Part shown: one piece after another, positions 12,799-25,143 of the stretch
Layout: each line of letters starts with the position of its first letter
Numbering within the stretch: the first letter of the stretch is position 1
Program-made: the position numbers and the translations under genes
Assembly (NCBI GenBank): GCA_964036045.1
Contig: OZ038380.1
Coordinates: forward strand, 187,562,298-187,626,297
Reading direction: 5' to 3'
Source: Eutreptiella sp. 'Long Island Sound 2002'
Taxonomy: Eukaryota; Euglenozoa; Euglenophyceae; Eutreptiales; Eutreptiaceae
DNA: 64,000 nt
Notes under the pieces: model-generated
Seen by the model: only the letters and a program-made list of their open reading frames with translations
Database searches by the model: none
What the model was told of the DNA's origin: nothing

Positions 12799-15700
12799 AG
12801 TGCGATTTCGGCTACCTGTGAAAGGCTTATTCGTGGCGGTCATTTGTAGGAAGGGTGGGCAATTTTCCTGGAACATTTCCACTGGGCCACAACCTGTTAT
12901 TTTGACCCATTTCACCGTGCATACAGGGGGCCGGGGTATCATCAGGCAAATCAAGAAACTTCATCTCTGCGTAGAGGTGGCCTGAGAACATAGAGCCAAC
13001 GCAAATGATACACCAGCATCACCTTTTACGGCACCAATAACCCATCCCTCCTGCACCATGGAACTGCACAGGCCACTTGCACTGCCTCCCTGGCCTCTCA
13101 GGCCGGTGCAGACATGTTGGAACTTGAACAGCAACCATAAGATTCAGTTTGAGAAGAAGTGGCGTGTTTCTTTGACTGGCGCCCTTGTTTTCCATTGGCG
13201 CCATTGTTTTTTTGTTGGCCTCAATGTTTTTTGTTGGGCTCCATCTTTTGGTTGGTGCCATTATGTATATTTGCGCGATTATTTTTTGTTGGCGCTATGC
13301 TTGGTGCTATGGCAAAGGGGTGGGGTTCTGAGCAGACGTTCGTCAGGTTTGGAAGTACATGTTTGTTAGGAGCAGGGTTGCCTTGCGCTGTGCTGTGCCG
13401 GGGGGGGGGGGGCTTGTGCCACAGAACCCGCTGTGTACCCACTGAACGAGCCCCCTTTGCCTTTGATGATCATTCTGTATATGTGTATTGCCACCTAAAC
13501 GGGCCAACACAGAATGGCCTTGTACCTGTGGTGCTCGTGAATCTAAAATCTCTTTGGTGCCTGTTGCAGTAATCCGCCTTCTTGGTCTTCGAAGGATTGC
13601 TGTGGCACATTATTATCTGAGGCGCAATGTGAATACAATTGTGGGGATGGGGGGATGCTCTCAATAACCAATGACAGTCGACGCAAAAATGCAGTTTTCA
13701 AGAAAAGTTGTGCCAGGTTGGCATCATGGTCAGGGGGAAGGACAGTAGTCAAGGCCTTTAGATTGTGAGGACCAACCAATATCAGTGAGACAGATTGGGG
13801 GTTCAAGAGTTGTGCCACTTGCTTCTGCTTGCCCTGTCAGGTAGGTCATTCATTCATTTGCTGAATTCTGGAAGTCAGTTGCACTGTGGCAATCATACAG
13901 TTTTATCAAAAGAGCAATGGGTGTCCAGTAACAGTTGAATTGCTAGCTGACCTGGAAGGTCAAGCCTGCATGCTGTACATGCTTGTATCTCACAATTTGA
14001 AAGCTGCAATAATCTAAATCGCATGTATTACTTGTGTGCGTCCCTCCCTGCACAGATTAGCACCGCTGTGGTGTGCCCAGGAGAGTTTGGAGAACATAAT
14101 CAATCAAAAATATGAAAGTGAGATGAGCCAGTGATGTGTCAAGGCTGTTGTGAAGGAAAAACTCCTGCCTGCATCGGACAACCCAACAAGTGTAGTTCCA
14201 CAACACTCAAGTGGCCACCATTTACGTTACAGTCTGCAAAATTTGGTTGAGTACACTGAAACAACAAAAACTGTAGATTCTTGTGATGGGCCGTAACATG
14301 AAGCTAATTGTTTCTACCAGCAGGAAATCTGAACAGACTAGCTGGGGAGAGGATTTTTTGGTATATGGCAATGCTGCTGCCTCAACAGAGAGCATCAACC
14401 GTCGTTTGAAAGACAGGCACATTGTACACACTGCATATGATTCAACAGATTTTTGTAAAAAGAGGTATTCCAGGTTGTGGGCATATTCAGTGATGCACGC
14501 TAGATGAGCAGATGGACCAGAGATGTGCGCAGTGGTTGGGAATTCTAAAAGCATGGAGAGCTCCTCAATTTCCGTGTCTCGCACATGGGGAATATGTTCT
14601 CCAATTGTTGCAATATCTCCCCCAGGTGTTGCACTATCTCATGGTCATCTTCACCCACCTGCCTCCGCAAAAAAATTCTTTTGTAGGCCCGTTTTGAAAT
14701 GAGCATTTCGTCTCCACAATAGCGTGGGACTGCCCCGTTAGAAGCAAAAACTCAGCTCAGCCCATTTGGTTTTTGAGATTGAATTCTACGAGTTCGGGCC
14801 AGATGTTTGCCTAGGCAACTGGCTTCCCCTTCCCCCATGGACTCTCCCCAAAAGGGGGGCGAGTGAGGTCAATCTCACACACTCCATTGAAACGTCGAGA
14901 ATGTTTTACTAGTTTGGGCACCGGAACAGTCGTAATATGTGGGTGGAAGGGACAGGAGCAGGTGACCTCTAGGAGCTTCTGCAAGCTCCCATGTTTCAAA
15001 TCCGATGCGAGGTTCCTGATTCTAGGCGACAGGGTTGCTCTTGATTTGGCCAAAGGGTTGTGGATCCCCAATATGGCCTGGACGGTTTGTAAGAGGGCCG
15101 CTACTTCCCACAGAGCATTTTTTCCTGCAGATCGGCCATCTTGCCAACAGGCTAGAATCTTACACCTCTTTCACTAGTTGATACATTGAAGTAATAAGCC
15201 GTGACACACCGAGGGCATTGTTCTTGAGAGGTCTTTTTTGTGTGTTGTAGGGGCAGGGACATGGGGCCCCGTTTTCCATTTACAACTCTTGCCCCCCATA
15301 CCATTGTACGCGGCACTCGCAACGAAACGAATTTGACCTCAAAATTACATGATTTCTTTTCAACTGCTTTGACAAAGCGGTTCGCTGCTTAATTTCGTTT
15401 TTATGGCTTGGTGCTGTAACGGGTTAGGCGCCTCACAAGTTTGGCTTTTTGGGGCCAACATCCAACAATTCTATATAAGGTAAGGAAGCAGCTTGAAGCA
15501 AAACTCATATACCCCAAGAGAATATACGTATATATGTATTACCACACCCCTCTCCCCTTGAATCTAGGTAACAAGCAAACAACAAGCAACAAGCACTTGT
15601 CTTTTCCATTTTGCTTATTGTTCCATCTCATCGCTCCGGGCTCTACTCTACTCTAGTCGTCCTTAGGGTTTGGAACCGATTTTACCAATTAATCAGAAAA

Positions 15701-16035
15701 ACTGTTTGTCGGCAATAAGCGGAGATTCTTTTTGAAATAATCGGCACAATTGGTAATTTGAAAACTAATTTTAACCAATTAATCGGAGTGGTTGCGATCT
15801 CTCAGGATTATTTTCAGTAATACTTTGTGTTCGTTTTTGCATCGTAGAGAGGCTTTGGTAGCCATAACCAATGGTTGATGGTAAAACACACCGTTATAAA
15901 TACCTTTGACCTTTGCGTTGTATCTCGTATGGCCTCTTTTTTCATGGATTGCAAAAAATTGGGTAGTGAAGGACAATTAATCGGAAAACCCGGTTGTTTT
16001 TGTAAAAAAAATCGTCAAAAATCGGTATTTTTTTT
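12799..16035. other. Gene-poor spacer
   Basis: I see no gene here. Open frames are short, lack recognisable motifs and have no consistent splice context. The stretch is less GC-rich than the rest. It contains a degenerate TGGCGCCATTGTTTTTTTGTTGGC-like run (about 13,180-13,330), a 12-base poly(G) near 13,400 and AT-rich sequence with ACCAATTAATCGG copies near 15,690 and 15,775. Confidence 0.5.
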
Positions 16036-16619
16036 ACTACTAGGTTACAAACCCTAGTCGTCGTGGAGCCTAGGTGGTGGCGTTGCCAAATCCAAGTTCT
16101 GAGCCAACAACTCATCGGTGGTGCCCCAGGGCGGGGGCGCCAAGTCGGGAGGTGCCCTCCCAAAATTGCGCTTTTTCTACACCGAAAAAGCCTTTTTTAG
16201 CCCCAAAAGGCTCCAAAACCCAAAACGGCGAAACGAGGGCAAACGGTTGCTACACTTCACGGGCGCCGTGACTTCTTCGTGACAAAGAGCCCTTTGTTGC
16301 CCTCTAACTCCACGATACGTCCCGGAAACGGCCCAAAAAAGGCTACAAATGGCCCAGATTGCATGCAGTTTGTATCAAACTGCCCCAAGAATGGGCCGTA
16401 TCTTGGGCTACGTGGCTCAAATCAGAATTCCGAGGGCACCAAGGCTACTCGCAAGCCCCCACTTTTTGTGGTTTCCAAGCCTCAGAATCGCCCAACGAGA
16501 CGCTTAGACATCCGTACCAGTGGTCGCTTGGTGGAGCCAGAGGGCAGCCATGCAGCGGAGTGGGGACCAACTGTGGGTCCACCAGGGTCCCTGGGGCCGG
16601 AAAAAAAACGATCTACACT

Positions 16620-16915
16620 ACCTAGGATGCTCAAACAAGTGTTTTTGGCCAATTTTGAGCCCGTGGTCATGCATTTTGGCCCATGGAAAATCCCAAAATG
16701 CTTTGAAAATGGGCCAAAAAAGGGTCAAAAACACGTTTTTTCAAAAGTGATCGTAGACCAGTTGGGGTGCACAAACAAGTGAAATGAGCCCATCTTGAGC
16801 CCGGTTTGAGCCGTTTGCCCAAAATCCTTAAAAGTGGCCCATTTTGGGCCCAAATATGTGTTTTTTCAAACATGATTTTGGACCATTTAGGGTGCTTAAA
16901 TTGGACAATAGCACA
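16620..16915. repeat. Degenerate tandem repeat, about 120 bp unit
   Basis: Three diverged units share TTTTGAGCCC or TTTTGGGCCC, CATTTTGGCCC, ACACGTTTTTTC or ATGTGTTTTTTC, GACCA and GGGTGC. Starts are near 16,625, 16,740 and 16,855. No coding function is visible. Confidence 0.55.
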
Positions 16916-17090
16916 CATTTTGAGCGAACTCCTCCAAAGAACCCGACATGAGTTCCGGAATGTCCTCTTGTTGCTTCAAACTGGTACGCTGCACCTCCAT
17001 GCACAGCCTCTCAATCTTTTGGGCTTGCGCCTTCATGGTCTCCGCCATGCTCCTGACGTCCGTCTCTGCCCCATTATCTAAGTCTCCCAT
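16896..17090 (-). CDS. Small coiled-coil-like ORF beside transposase
   Basis: A 64-residue frame begins MGDLDNGAETDVRSMAETMK and continues with charged, heptad-like sequence (KAQAQKIERLCMEVQR). It reads away from the decayed transposase on the same strand, about 290 bp downstream of that stop. The 17,100-17,230 interval upstream is T/A-rich and could be a promoter. Autonomous Harbinger elements normally carry a second Myb-like protein, but I see no Myb motif, so assignment to the same element is only a guess. It may be the first exon of something longer. Confidence 0.35.
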   Translation of the reverse strand: MGDLDNGAETDVRSMAETMKAQAQKIERLCMEVQRTSLKQQEDIPELMSGSLEEFAQNVCYCPI

Positions 17091-17380
17091 CTTGATTAGT
17101 GCTCACACACTGGACGGCAAACAAAAAAACAAAAAATGGACAGAAAACTGCCCGTTAAGGGAAAGCAAACAATTGTCTGACTACGGGGGAATGTTTGCCC
17201 GGCTCGCGCCCGGCGCGCTACTTTTGTATTAAGTATCCCGACTTCAGCCCCAGATTTACCCTCCCATGGAGAAGCCCCCCAAGTAGACCACATTGCACTG
17301 CACACCTTCCCTACAAAGCACGTTGCAAAATAAAGCAATATCTGTGACTTCAACCACTCCAACTGTCATTTGTGTTGCAC

Positions 17381-18060
17381 TTAACAAACAACATTGGTCC
17401 CACAAGTGTGGGTGTCAATACATTCATTACAATAATGCTCCTTACACTCATCACAAACTGCGACGGTGGAGCGCCTTTGGCAACACAAAACACACACTTC
17501 CGCCTCATCCTCTGCCTCATCTTGCGTGGCGGCCGAGTTGCTTTGGTCAGTCCAAACCTGAGGCGGGACATGCTCCCATGGTCCGTAGGGGGGGTGACGG
17601 ACTTGCCTCCGGATGCAAAACTGAGTGAAATGCAACAAAATGCGGACTGACTGGTGCAACTCATTGGGGCCGCCACGCCAGATGTTCCTAACCAAACCCC
17701 AATGCCATAACCGAGCAAACAGCTGCTCAATGCGTGCCCTATACCACCCATGGACATCATTGTAACCTTGTTGGCGGGCTGTCAAAGTGCCATTCTTTCT
17801 TCCAATGAATGGCACAATGACATGAATCCGGCCTTTATAAGCGCCATCATGGCCCCCAACTTCAAAATCAAAGAAATCCCCTCGGGTACGAGAAGGTCCG
17901 TACCCATCCCAAATCAAAACATCTGCTGATGTCCCGGGGGCCAAGGGGCAAATCCATACAATGTTGCCCAACATATCAACGGCAACAGTGACCACAGGTC
18001 TGCACTCCATATCCCGCCAATGGAACTGATGGGCATGGAGTCTGTGAAATGCATCATCAA
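17381..18060 (-). pseudogene. Harbinger/PIF-like DDE transposase, 3' part
   Basis: The intact frame 17,381-18,010 encodes 209 residues of a DDE_Tnp_4-type transposase. Visible are VTVAVDMLGNIVWICPLAPG, the second Asp in GTSADVLIWDGYG, VPFIGRKNGTLTARQQGYN, and the catalytic Glu in YRARIEQLFARLW. The segment holding the first Asp (DGT motif) is not present. In-frame coding-like sequence (DDAFHRLHAHQFHWRD) extends upstream to about 18,052, where a TGA interrupts it. A Cys-rich tail follows the catalytic domain: CVLCCQRRSTVAVCDECKEH and then C-x2-C-x3-H. Loss of the 5' half plus the upstream stop and duplication argue for a decayed copy. Confidence 0.78.
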
Positions 18061-18067
18061 ATCAAAA

Positions 18068-18303
18068 CTCAAAGCCTACGCCGGGGGTCACCATGATGCA
18101 CAACGCAACAAAGCGTGGATTCAAAGATTGTCCCGGTTTCGTCAATAGCACCGGACGGTTGGGGCCCCAAAGAGGGCGGAAATGCTACATCACCCCTGCA
18201 TTCTCGGGGGTCCCCAACAAAGGGAACAAAATCGGAAGTCAAAACCTACGCCGGGGGTCACCATGATGCAGCACGCAACGAAGCGTGGATTCAAAGATTG
18301 TCC
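18068..18303 (-). repeat. 170-bp offset duplication in transposase 5' region
   Basis: A 64-bp segment around CTACGCCGGGGGTCACCATG near 18,074 recurs near 18,244 with few substitutions. On the minus strand both copies encode NPRFVA-CIMVTPGVGF-like residues, so part of the transposase 5' coding region was duplicated during decay. Confidence 0.8.
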
Positions 18304-19045
18304 TAAGTGCGCCCCCTTAGCGCACCCCCTAAAAGGTCACCGGTGGGGCACGGGTCCAAAAAGATGCCCGGCGCGCTAACGTTCCCCCTACAAACAAGGG
18401 TTTCATGGGGCATAATAGTAAAATGGAGTTGTCCATCTTCTATTTGGCAAATTGATGGCACGATGCCTGCACAAAAATGCCAAAACAGTGGCTCTTAATG
18501 AATTTGAGCCCAAACCTTTCACACCTACATGGCTCAATATCTTTCCATCTTCCCATTGGCAGCAAATAGGCCATGACATAGCAAATGACCCTGAGTCCTG
18601 TGGTAAATTACACCTTGCCAGTTCAAACCCGTATTTTCTTTTACAATAAAAAGCACTTGTGGTGCAATGCCCGCATTGCAATGATTTCTCATCTCGTTCC
18701 CCTTTTCAGCCAGTAACAATGTCGTATATTCTAAAATTACAGAGCACAAGCTGTACAACACCTGCCACACACTTAACGCACTGAAGGCAGGATGCTATTC
18801 ACCCTTGAAACCAGAAAATATCCACCTTGGGATTGCAAAATGCACCAAAGATGCAGAGCACAAACCAATCAACATTGTGCGGATGCATTCATTGTCACAA
18901 TCATTGATGACTGATCCATCATAGTGCCTGACTCATGTGCATGATATACTGGAGTTGGCAATGCTGACATCTCTGCAAAATCGTTACAAATCTGGTGCTG
19001 CATGGTTGTTCATAATGGTGAAAGACCTGTGCAATACATGCATTA
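18304..19045. other. No gene recognised
   Basis: Moderately AT-rich unique sequence with short frames only. No motif, repeat or splice structure convinced me. Confidence 0.4.
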
Positions 19046-19768
19046 ATGCAAGCAGCATATGCAGCCTGCATCCTGGGCAAAGGCCTCAAGCAATTGGTCT
19101 CCCATCAACATGATGGATCTTACAGCATGATTCACAGATTCAGAATCAACAATACCGAATGCAATCCGCATGCTGGAGCAGCATTGCCCTTTTTGGACTG
19201 TTTGGAGGCCATGATGGATGCACACACAATTCCCAACAACGCACCGTCTATTGCTATACCCTCATCGGGAGAGTTACAGGAGCTGCAACAGACAAAATCA
19301 ATGCACACAGCAACAACTGGATGCAACCCAAAAAACAGACATACAAGCAACAAACAGATTTTAGATGGAGAGTCACGGAGAGGAGCACAAATACAAATTG
19401 AGTCAAAATGGCCATGCATGCACATGAAAAGAGTGGGACAAGGAGCAAACCCAAAACAGGTATGTCAGACCTGTTGGGCACCAAATTTGTTACAGCATCT
19501 GAAGCAGCAGAAAATATCTGGCCAACGTCAGCAGTGCAAAATCTGCAGCAGGCTGGGTGCCATGTGCACAGTGATGGTCACCGATCCCTTACTGCAGCAT
19601 ACGTGCAGCATGTCATCACGTACTCAACCCAAATGGACCACCATTGTCCCCGTCGGGGCAACAACATCCAAGATGACAGGTCCCTGGGAATTCACAAATG
19701 GTGGGACAGAAAAAAGGACCAGAAAACAGCAGCACAATACACCCACATGCTGCACTACAGATGACTGA
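19046..19768 (+). CDS. Unrecognised 240-residue ORF
   Basis: Open for 240 codons and rich in Cys, His, Gln and Thr (for example VCQTCWAPNLLQHLKQQ, then CKICSRLGAMC). Two CxxC pairs are spaced like a zinc-binding site, but no family is recognisable and antisense frames of similar openness overlap it. It could be chance or a transposon remnant, since it lies 1 kb from the decayed transposase. Confidence 0.18.
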   Translation: MQAAYAACILGKGLKQLVSHQHDGSYSMIHRFRINNTECNPHAGAALPFLDCLEAMMDAHTIPNNAPSIAIPSSGELQELQQTKSMHTATTGCNPKNRHTSNKQILDGESRRGAQIQIESKWPCMHMKRVGQGANPKQVCQTCWAPNLLQHLKQQKISGQRQQCKICSRLGAMCTVMVTDPLLQHTCSMSSRTQPKWTTIVPVGATTSKMTGPWEFTNGGTEKRTRKQQHNTPTCCTTDD

Positions 19769-20334
19769 TGCTACTGTCCGCACAAAATGCACCACTGCAC
19801 CTGAAACCTTCAAGGTCGTGTAACTCAGGGATAAATGACACAATAAGCGTAACTGCGTCATCAATCCACCTCCCCCTACGCTCACCACTACGATCCCCGA
19901 CGAGCAGCACTGCAGGACTGCTTATTGGGGCTACCTTCAAGCACCAACGCCGTGCAGCTCTTTGATAGTTCTGGTTAAGCCTGCAGATATGCACAAGCTT
20001 GCATCTGTAGCAGCATAGCTGCACACACGCCAAAGACAGAACAACATCTACCTCTGGGCTCTTGGGTGCAATGGCGCAAATGGTTGCGCCTTCAAAGAGA
20101 AAATCAGGCTTGCCAGCTCCTCGTCAGGCTGCAGCAGCAACACAACATCCCTCCTCTTGGGATACAGAGCTGGGCCCCAAGGTAATTTGATCCACCAAAA
20201 TTGTGGCGAAACTCAAATTACATAGGCCATATATAGGGCTTTTTTCTGGGGGGGGGCTCACAAAGCACAATGTAGCACACAATGTGGCTTTGCTCTGTGG
20301 ACCGCTCCACGTGTCAGAATCTACGACATGCACA

Positions 20335-21045
20335 CCAAGGGTCGGGACACAATGCAACGCTACTGGGGCACAGATCAGCCGGAGGACTTAGTATTCGGTC
20401 AAAAATTGCTTGACATGAAGCAAAATGTGCTTTTCTTTGAGAAGTCGGTAATAGTGTACGGCGTTGCAGACACGTTGCTGCCGTACTGTTTGAGGGTTAG
20501 ATTGAAGATTACGTGAGAATGCCCAGAGTCACGAGGGCATTGAAGAAACTCAACAGCAAAAGCGGGTCAAAGCCATGTGGATAAATGGGCGTTTTGGTGC
20601 CTCCGTTGTTGTGCATGTTTTGGTGCAATTCTAGCCGCTACACATTATAAGAGACGTGGCACACAAAATGTTGTGTGCGATTCGGATACAGCTTCCTAAA
20701 CAGAGTTTCCGGGAGGCCCTACCCGGATAGCTGGGAGCCACAGAGCAAAAAAGCTTCCTAAACAGAGCGAGGGCTGTGTTGCCTTTTCCTTGGTGGGGGA
20801 GGGGGGCATCAAATCAGCCCATGTGCAACCATGCCAGCAGTGGATAGGAGGGGCGACGAGCTTGTCCCCGAGACATGATTATCTACATTGCTGCATGTTG
20901 TAAACATAACAGCCAACCAAAACGGTTGTGTGTTGGTCAGAGCCCATGGCTTGCACTAGACCCAGGCAATGCTACCAGGGCAAATATCAGCCAGAGGACC
21001 GAGAATTCGGCCACAAGCTGCTTGGCATGAAGCATAACGTGCGTG
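20335..21045 (+). repeat. Diverged pair of coding-like segments
   Basis: Two segments about 625 bp apart (near 20,348-20,430 and 20,965-21,045) encode similar peptides in the same orientation: DQPEDLVFGQKLLDMKQNV and YQPEDREFGHKLLGMKHNV. Many differences fall at third codon positions, which suggests a history of protein coding. Neither sits in a long frame or has clear splice sites. The host family is unknown. Confidence 0.5.
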
Positions 21046-21059
21046 TATGCTCCATGCGG

Positions 21060-21410
21060 ACGCTTGGTACCGGGGGACGTACTCAAGACTCTGGGGGGGG
21101 GGGGGGCAACTTGTTATTGGGGAGACACTTGACATGGGGGAAGTGAGACATGTTTCTAAAGGAGTGGGACTGGGTACTAGGGGAGACGCTTGGTACAAGG
21201 GGGGCGCAGGGTAAAGGTTAGCATCCAGCATCCGTATTCCTCAGCAGGGGGGCCGGGGGGCTTGGTACTGGGGAAGGGACTCTTGGCAATGGGGGACTGA
21301 CGAATGGCACATGAGGAGCGACGCTTGGTGCTCGGGGAATAACGCTTCGAGGGGCACTCGGCACTAAACTTGGAACTTGAGGAGCGAGACTTGCGGTGGA
21401 CATTTGCTAG
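21060..21410. repeat. Degenerate G-rich minisatellite
   Basis: Loose repeats of GGNGAGACTTGGTACTNGGG-like sequence with GAGGAGCGA(C/G) variants. Antisense frames look proline-rich only because of this repeat. Confidence 0.5.
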
Positions 21411-22791
21411 TGCCAGCGTTGGCATTGTTGTAGAGGGTCAGAAGGCGGGAGTTGACATCTTGGCGGGTCAGAACAAGGCTGGAGCGCTTGGCGAGTGTTA
21501 GAGGGGACGCAGGACTTGAGCGGGGGGATGGCCAGTTCGCTCCCCAACCCTCCACAGCCCTGCAGAGCCCCTCCATATGCTCCGCAGTACCCCTGAGAGT
21601 CTGAGACCCCCTCAGCAGCGAGACCCGTCATCAATATGGGTTCGGCATCCGAAGAATGCTTCATTACAGCCCCTTGACGTGCTGCACCCCATCACGTGTG
21701 AGAGCTGTCGCGGGTTGGCATCGCCGCAAGTTGCAGTCACCAAAAACCCCACTACCGCCCGGGCGGTGGCAGACCCAAGCGTAACCTGACATCTGCACTG
21801 CAACTTGAAAGGATGCGGAAGACAGCGGAGGGCGAGGGGGCGAAAAGATGGAGCCCCCCGTTCGGTTTCCGGTCCGGTTTGAGACGAAGGACGTGCAGGA
21901 CAATGCCCTGACCACCGCACCCCATCGGAGCCAGTCCCCCACTGCCAACGCTCCCTCCCATGCGGCCCTGTGTCGCCCGTTGCCCGTCTGCGGAGCATGC
22001 CAGACAGGGGCCCTGCAGGAAAGGCCTGCAAGACTGAGAGACGGGTGTTCTCTCTCGCTCCCTCTCACACGAAGCAAAAGGCGTGTTATCAAGGCAACCT
22101 GCGCATCCACCGCCGTTGCTGCTCTCCGGTTGCATTCTGAGGGCAGCAACGGGGCCAAGAAAGAGAGAATCTCTCGTGGAGGGCAGGGCCACCCGGCGGC
22201 CGCAGCAACCAACTCAAGGGGCGACACAAAACTGTGTAGCAGTCCATGGGGGTGATGGGCGGGAAGTTTTTTTGTTGATTTTCATGCATTATTGAATTCT
22301 CCTGAAAATTCTAAGTATCTTGAGTATAGACACGTGGAGCGAAAGAAATTTTTTGCCCTCTCCCGCATCAAGAAAACTTTCCTGACGGCGCCTTTAGCGC
22401 CGACGGCCCAGCACTTCCCTGCCTTTTCTGGGAGGGGGGAGGAGGGGGGGGGGCTTGGCGTCAAGGGCCCGGGCCCGGCGAGCCCCCCGTGGGCAAGGCC
22501 CGCAGGTGGGACCCCCAACTCGCCGAAAACCGGTACCCCAATGAATGCCCAAGTGAACGAGGGGCGGTCCATGCGTGTCACCCGCCCTTTCACGTCCACG
22601 GGTCCCGGCATGCGATCCACCCTTCGGGGTCGACGAGCGCCCCAACAACTCAGAGAGCCGCCATGGCAGAGGGGAGGGTGCACACGCGGCACGAAACGGA
22701 TTTCGCTTACGCTGACACGGGTTTGGCCCCGGGACCCTCGGACCCAAAGTGACACGTCAAGTCTTGACCACTTTCGCAGAAAAGTAAGCAG

Positions 22792-22800
<9 letters not shown>
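21411..22800. other. No gene recognised
   Basis: GC-rich sequence with overlapping long frames on both strands, as expected from low stop density. Near 22,386 a GGCGCCTTTAGCGCC inverted repeat lies next to an A/T-rich stretch, as at other sites in the window. No domain is recognisable. Confidence 0.4.

Positions 22801-22862
<62 letters not shown>
22801..22862. repeat. (CA)n microsatellite
   Basis: About 30 uninterrupted CA units. Confidence 0.97.
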
Positions 22863-22864
<2 letters not shown>

Positions 22865-23514
22865 AACCACAAGCAAAAGGGAGGACCGCACCAGACTTCA
22901 GTTTCACCAACACATGCACCAAAACAGCGTGAATTCATTGCAACAGCAGGAACTGGGCTATCCAGCCCTCAATTAACAAGAGGTAAATCTGCGGAACAAA
23001 ACAGCCAATACTGGTACCCAGCAGTGAACCCACCGTTCACAGGAGCAAACGATAGTTTCGTGGTGACAAAAAGACCGGGTCGGGCCCAGTCATCAGCTGC
23101 GTATTGGGACACAATGACCGAACGTGGGCTTCTCTTGGGGTGGTCTGCTCCGAGGCCGGCGACGGACGTCGGAGGCGGGGGCTGGGCCGTCCGACGGCGG
23201 CCAACGGAGGTCCCCAAATATGGAACACCAAAGAAGACGCGCTGATCCCCGACAATCGCCCGGCAACGCAGGGGGCGGGGTCAACGTGCCGGTGCCGGTG
23301 CGGGCAACACCGGGTGGAGGTCTACCTGACGAGTGCCCACGTCACGGACACAATCCCATTTGCTTATCTCCGGAGCAGGCCTGCGCTTGAAGGGGGAGCA
23401 GGCCACAGGGAAGTGCGGCAAACGCTTGTGAAAACCGGTTGGGAAAGCGGTTGGGGGTGCAGGGGGCGGCGGTTGCATAACCGTTGCCCGTTGCAGCGGC
23501 AGTTGAAGTTGGAA

Positions 23515-23660
23515 GGGTCCAGTTGGAGCGATTGGAGCGGCAGGAGCGGTTGGAGCAGTTGGAGCGATCGGAGCGTGGAGCGGTTGGAGCGGCAGGAGCG
23601 GTTGGAGCAGTTGGAGCGATTGGAGCGTGGAGCGGTTGGAGCGGCAGGAGCGAAACTGAA
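23515..23660. repeat. 52-bp minisatellite of GGAGCGGTT units
   Basis: GGAGCGGCAGGAGCGG starts at 23,534, 23,586 and 23,638, giving a 52-bp period and about 2.4 copies. Each is built from smaller GGAGC(A/G)(A/G)TT words. Confidence 0.9.
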
Positions 23661-24825
23661 AATTACTGTGGGGGGGGGGGGGCTTCAAAGGCAGGCCTGC
23701 TCCTGAGGTTTCCGGACCCTGGGCCCCGTGTCTCACAAAGGGGGGCTGCTGCGTGCCAGGGGCGTGGAGGTGTCCCTGCAGCTTATGGAAAGCATGCCCT
23801 GTGCGCGCCGATGTCCAAGGCCTTTGAGAAGCCAAAGGCTGGACCCCGCGGTACCCCGTGCCAACGGAATGTAATCGGGCGGTTGGGACTGGGAACAGAC
23901 TTGCCAGTAGCGCCCGCCGTGAGGCATGATCACACACGGCTCGGTCCTACTGATTTGTGCGCGGGAGAAGGCTGGTCCAAGAAACTTGGCACTATCGTCT
24001 GCCAAGTCAGACGTGATCAGAGGGAGCTGGCTCTTATTGCGCCAGACAGGGGACGCAACTTGTTCCCACTGAGTTTTGGTTGCGACCGCAGCAGATATTA
24101 CCGAGTGGCACATGGAACAGCGCTGATTCCTAACGAAACTCAGTTCAGGCATGTCTGGCTGTGTCCTACTGAATTTTGGTGGTGACAGGAGCAGATATTA
24201 CTGAGCGGCAAAAGGCAAAGGGCTGAGTACGAGCGGAACTCAGCGACTCTGACGGACTCCAGTGAGGGGCACGTCTGCAATGGGCACTGCCTCGTGGCAC
24301 TGCCCAATGCAGATCGTCGTGCGGAAGGACGGACCCCGTCGAGCACAGACACACGGAGGCCCGCACGTGCCACAAGACCACCGCGCGGCATACAACGACC
24401 ACATTCGGACCGCCCCCCACCCCAGCCCGCACTTCCCACAACCGGACGCTGCGAGGGCCGGCACGGAAGAAGCGTCTCGCACGCCACGCGCACGCGCACG
24501 CACGCGGGGCAGTGGGATAGGGGGGGGGGGGGGGCAACGCAACGGGTGGAGCGGGATGTGCAGTGACAGTCGGCGGGGCACCGATGGCCCACAAAGGGCA
24601 GGCGGGGGGAAGTGCACAGCACTGACTTGGGCGTGGCACACCGGCGTGTGCGAGGCTGTGACAGGGGCAGACGGCGATGACGCCCTCGGCAGGCGGTGTC
24701 ATGACGCGGGCTAAAGGGTTCGAATAGGGCCCCAGTCCCCCCCCTCCCCCCAAAAGCAAAGCTGTGCAACCGAATCGCTGGTGTTTGGGCACCATCGACG
24801 GTGCCGAGTGCAGTCCCCAGCCCCA

Positions 24826-25055
24826 GGGATGCATTGGAGGGGCGGGGGGGGGGGGAGTTACCCCCCCCCCCCCTCCCCCTGTGAGGCACCCTGCCTACGC
24901 CCAGCCACTGTCTTCCTGACGGCAAATGCCAGCTTCAAATGGCATTTGTAAGAGACAGTAACCGCCCCCAACCGCTTCGGCGACCCCCTCCAACCGCCTA
25001 CCTAACCGCTTCTGGGGCCGCCTCTGCGGTGCCTTCCCTTCAAATGCCTCCCGGC
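24826..25055 (-). mobile_element. GATGCATTGG-type MITE, copy 1
   Basis: The left end reads GGGATGCATTGGAGGGG. The body carries the family core: AGCCACTGTC, CATTTGTAAGAGACAGTAACC, CCCCCAACCGCTT, CCTCCAACCGCCT and GGGGCCGCCTCTG. The right end (CTTCAAATGCCTCCC) is a decayed inverted copy. It lies just downstream of the last placed polycystin exon. Confidence 0.7.
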
Positions 25056-25143
25056 CCCTCCCGTGGACCTCTTCCCCCCTCCCCCCGAGTCTCAACCGGA
25101 AACTGCCGGTTTGGTGTGCCCCGGTCCGCCGGGTAGCTCATAC

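Noticed and set aside
16279-16782. 167-codon plus-strand frame
   Set aside because: It overlaps the degenerate tandem repeat and shows no domain.
22292-23245. 317-codon plus-strand frame
   Set aside because: It runs through the (CA)n tract as a Thr-His repeat and has no domain; probably chance.
23281-24925. Long minus-strand frames below the last polycystin exon
   Set aside because: Checked for missing membrane exons; none has hydrophobic helices, matching phase or acceptors.
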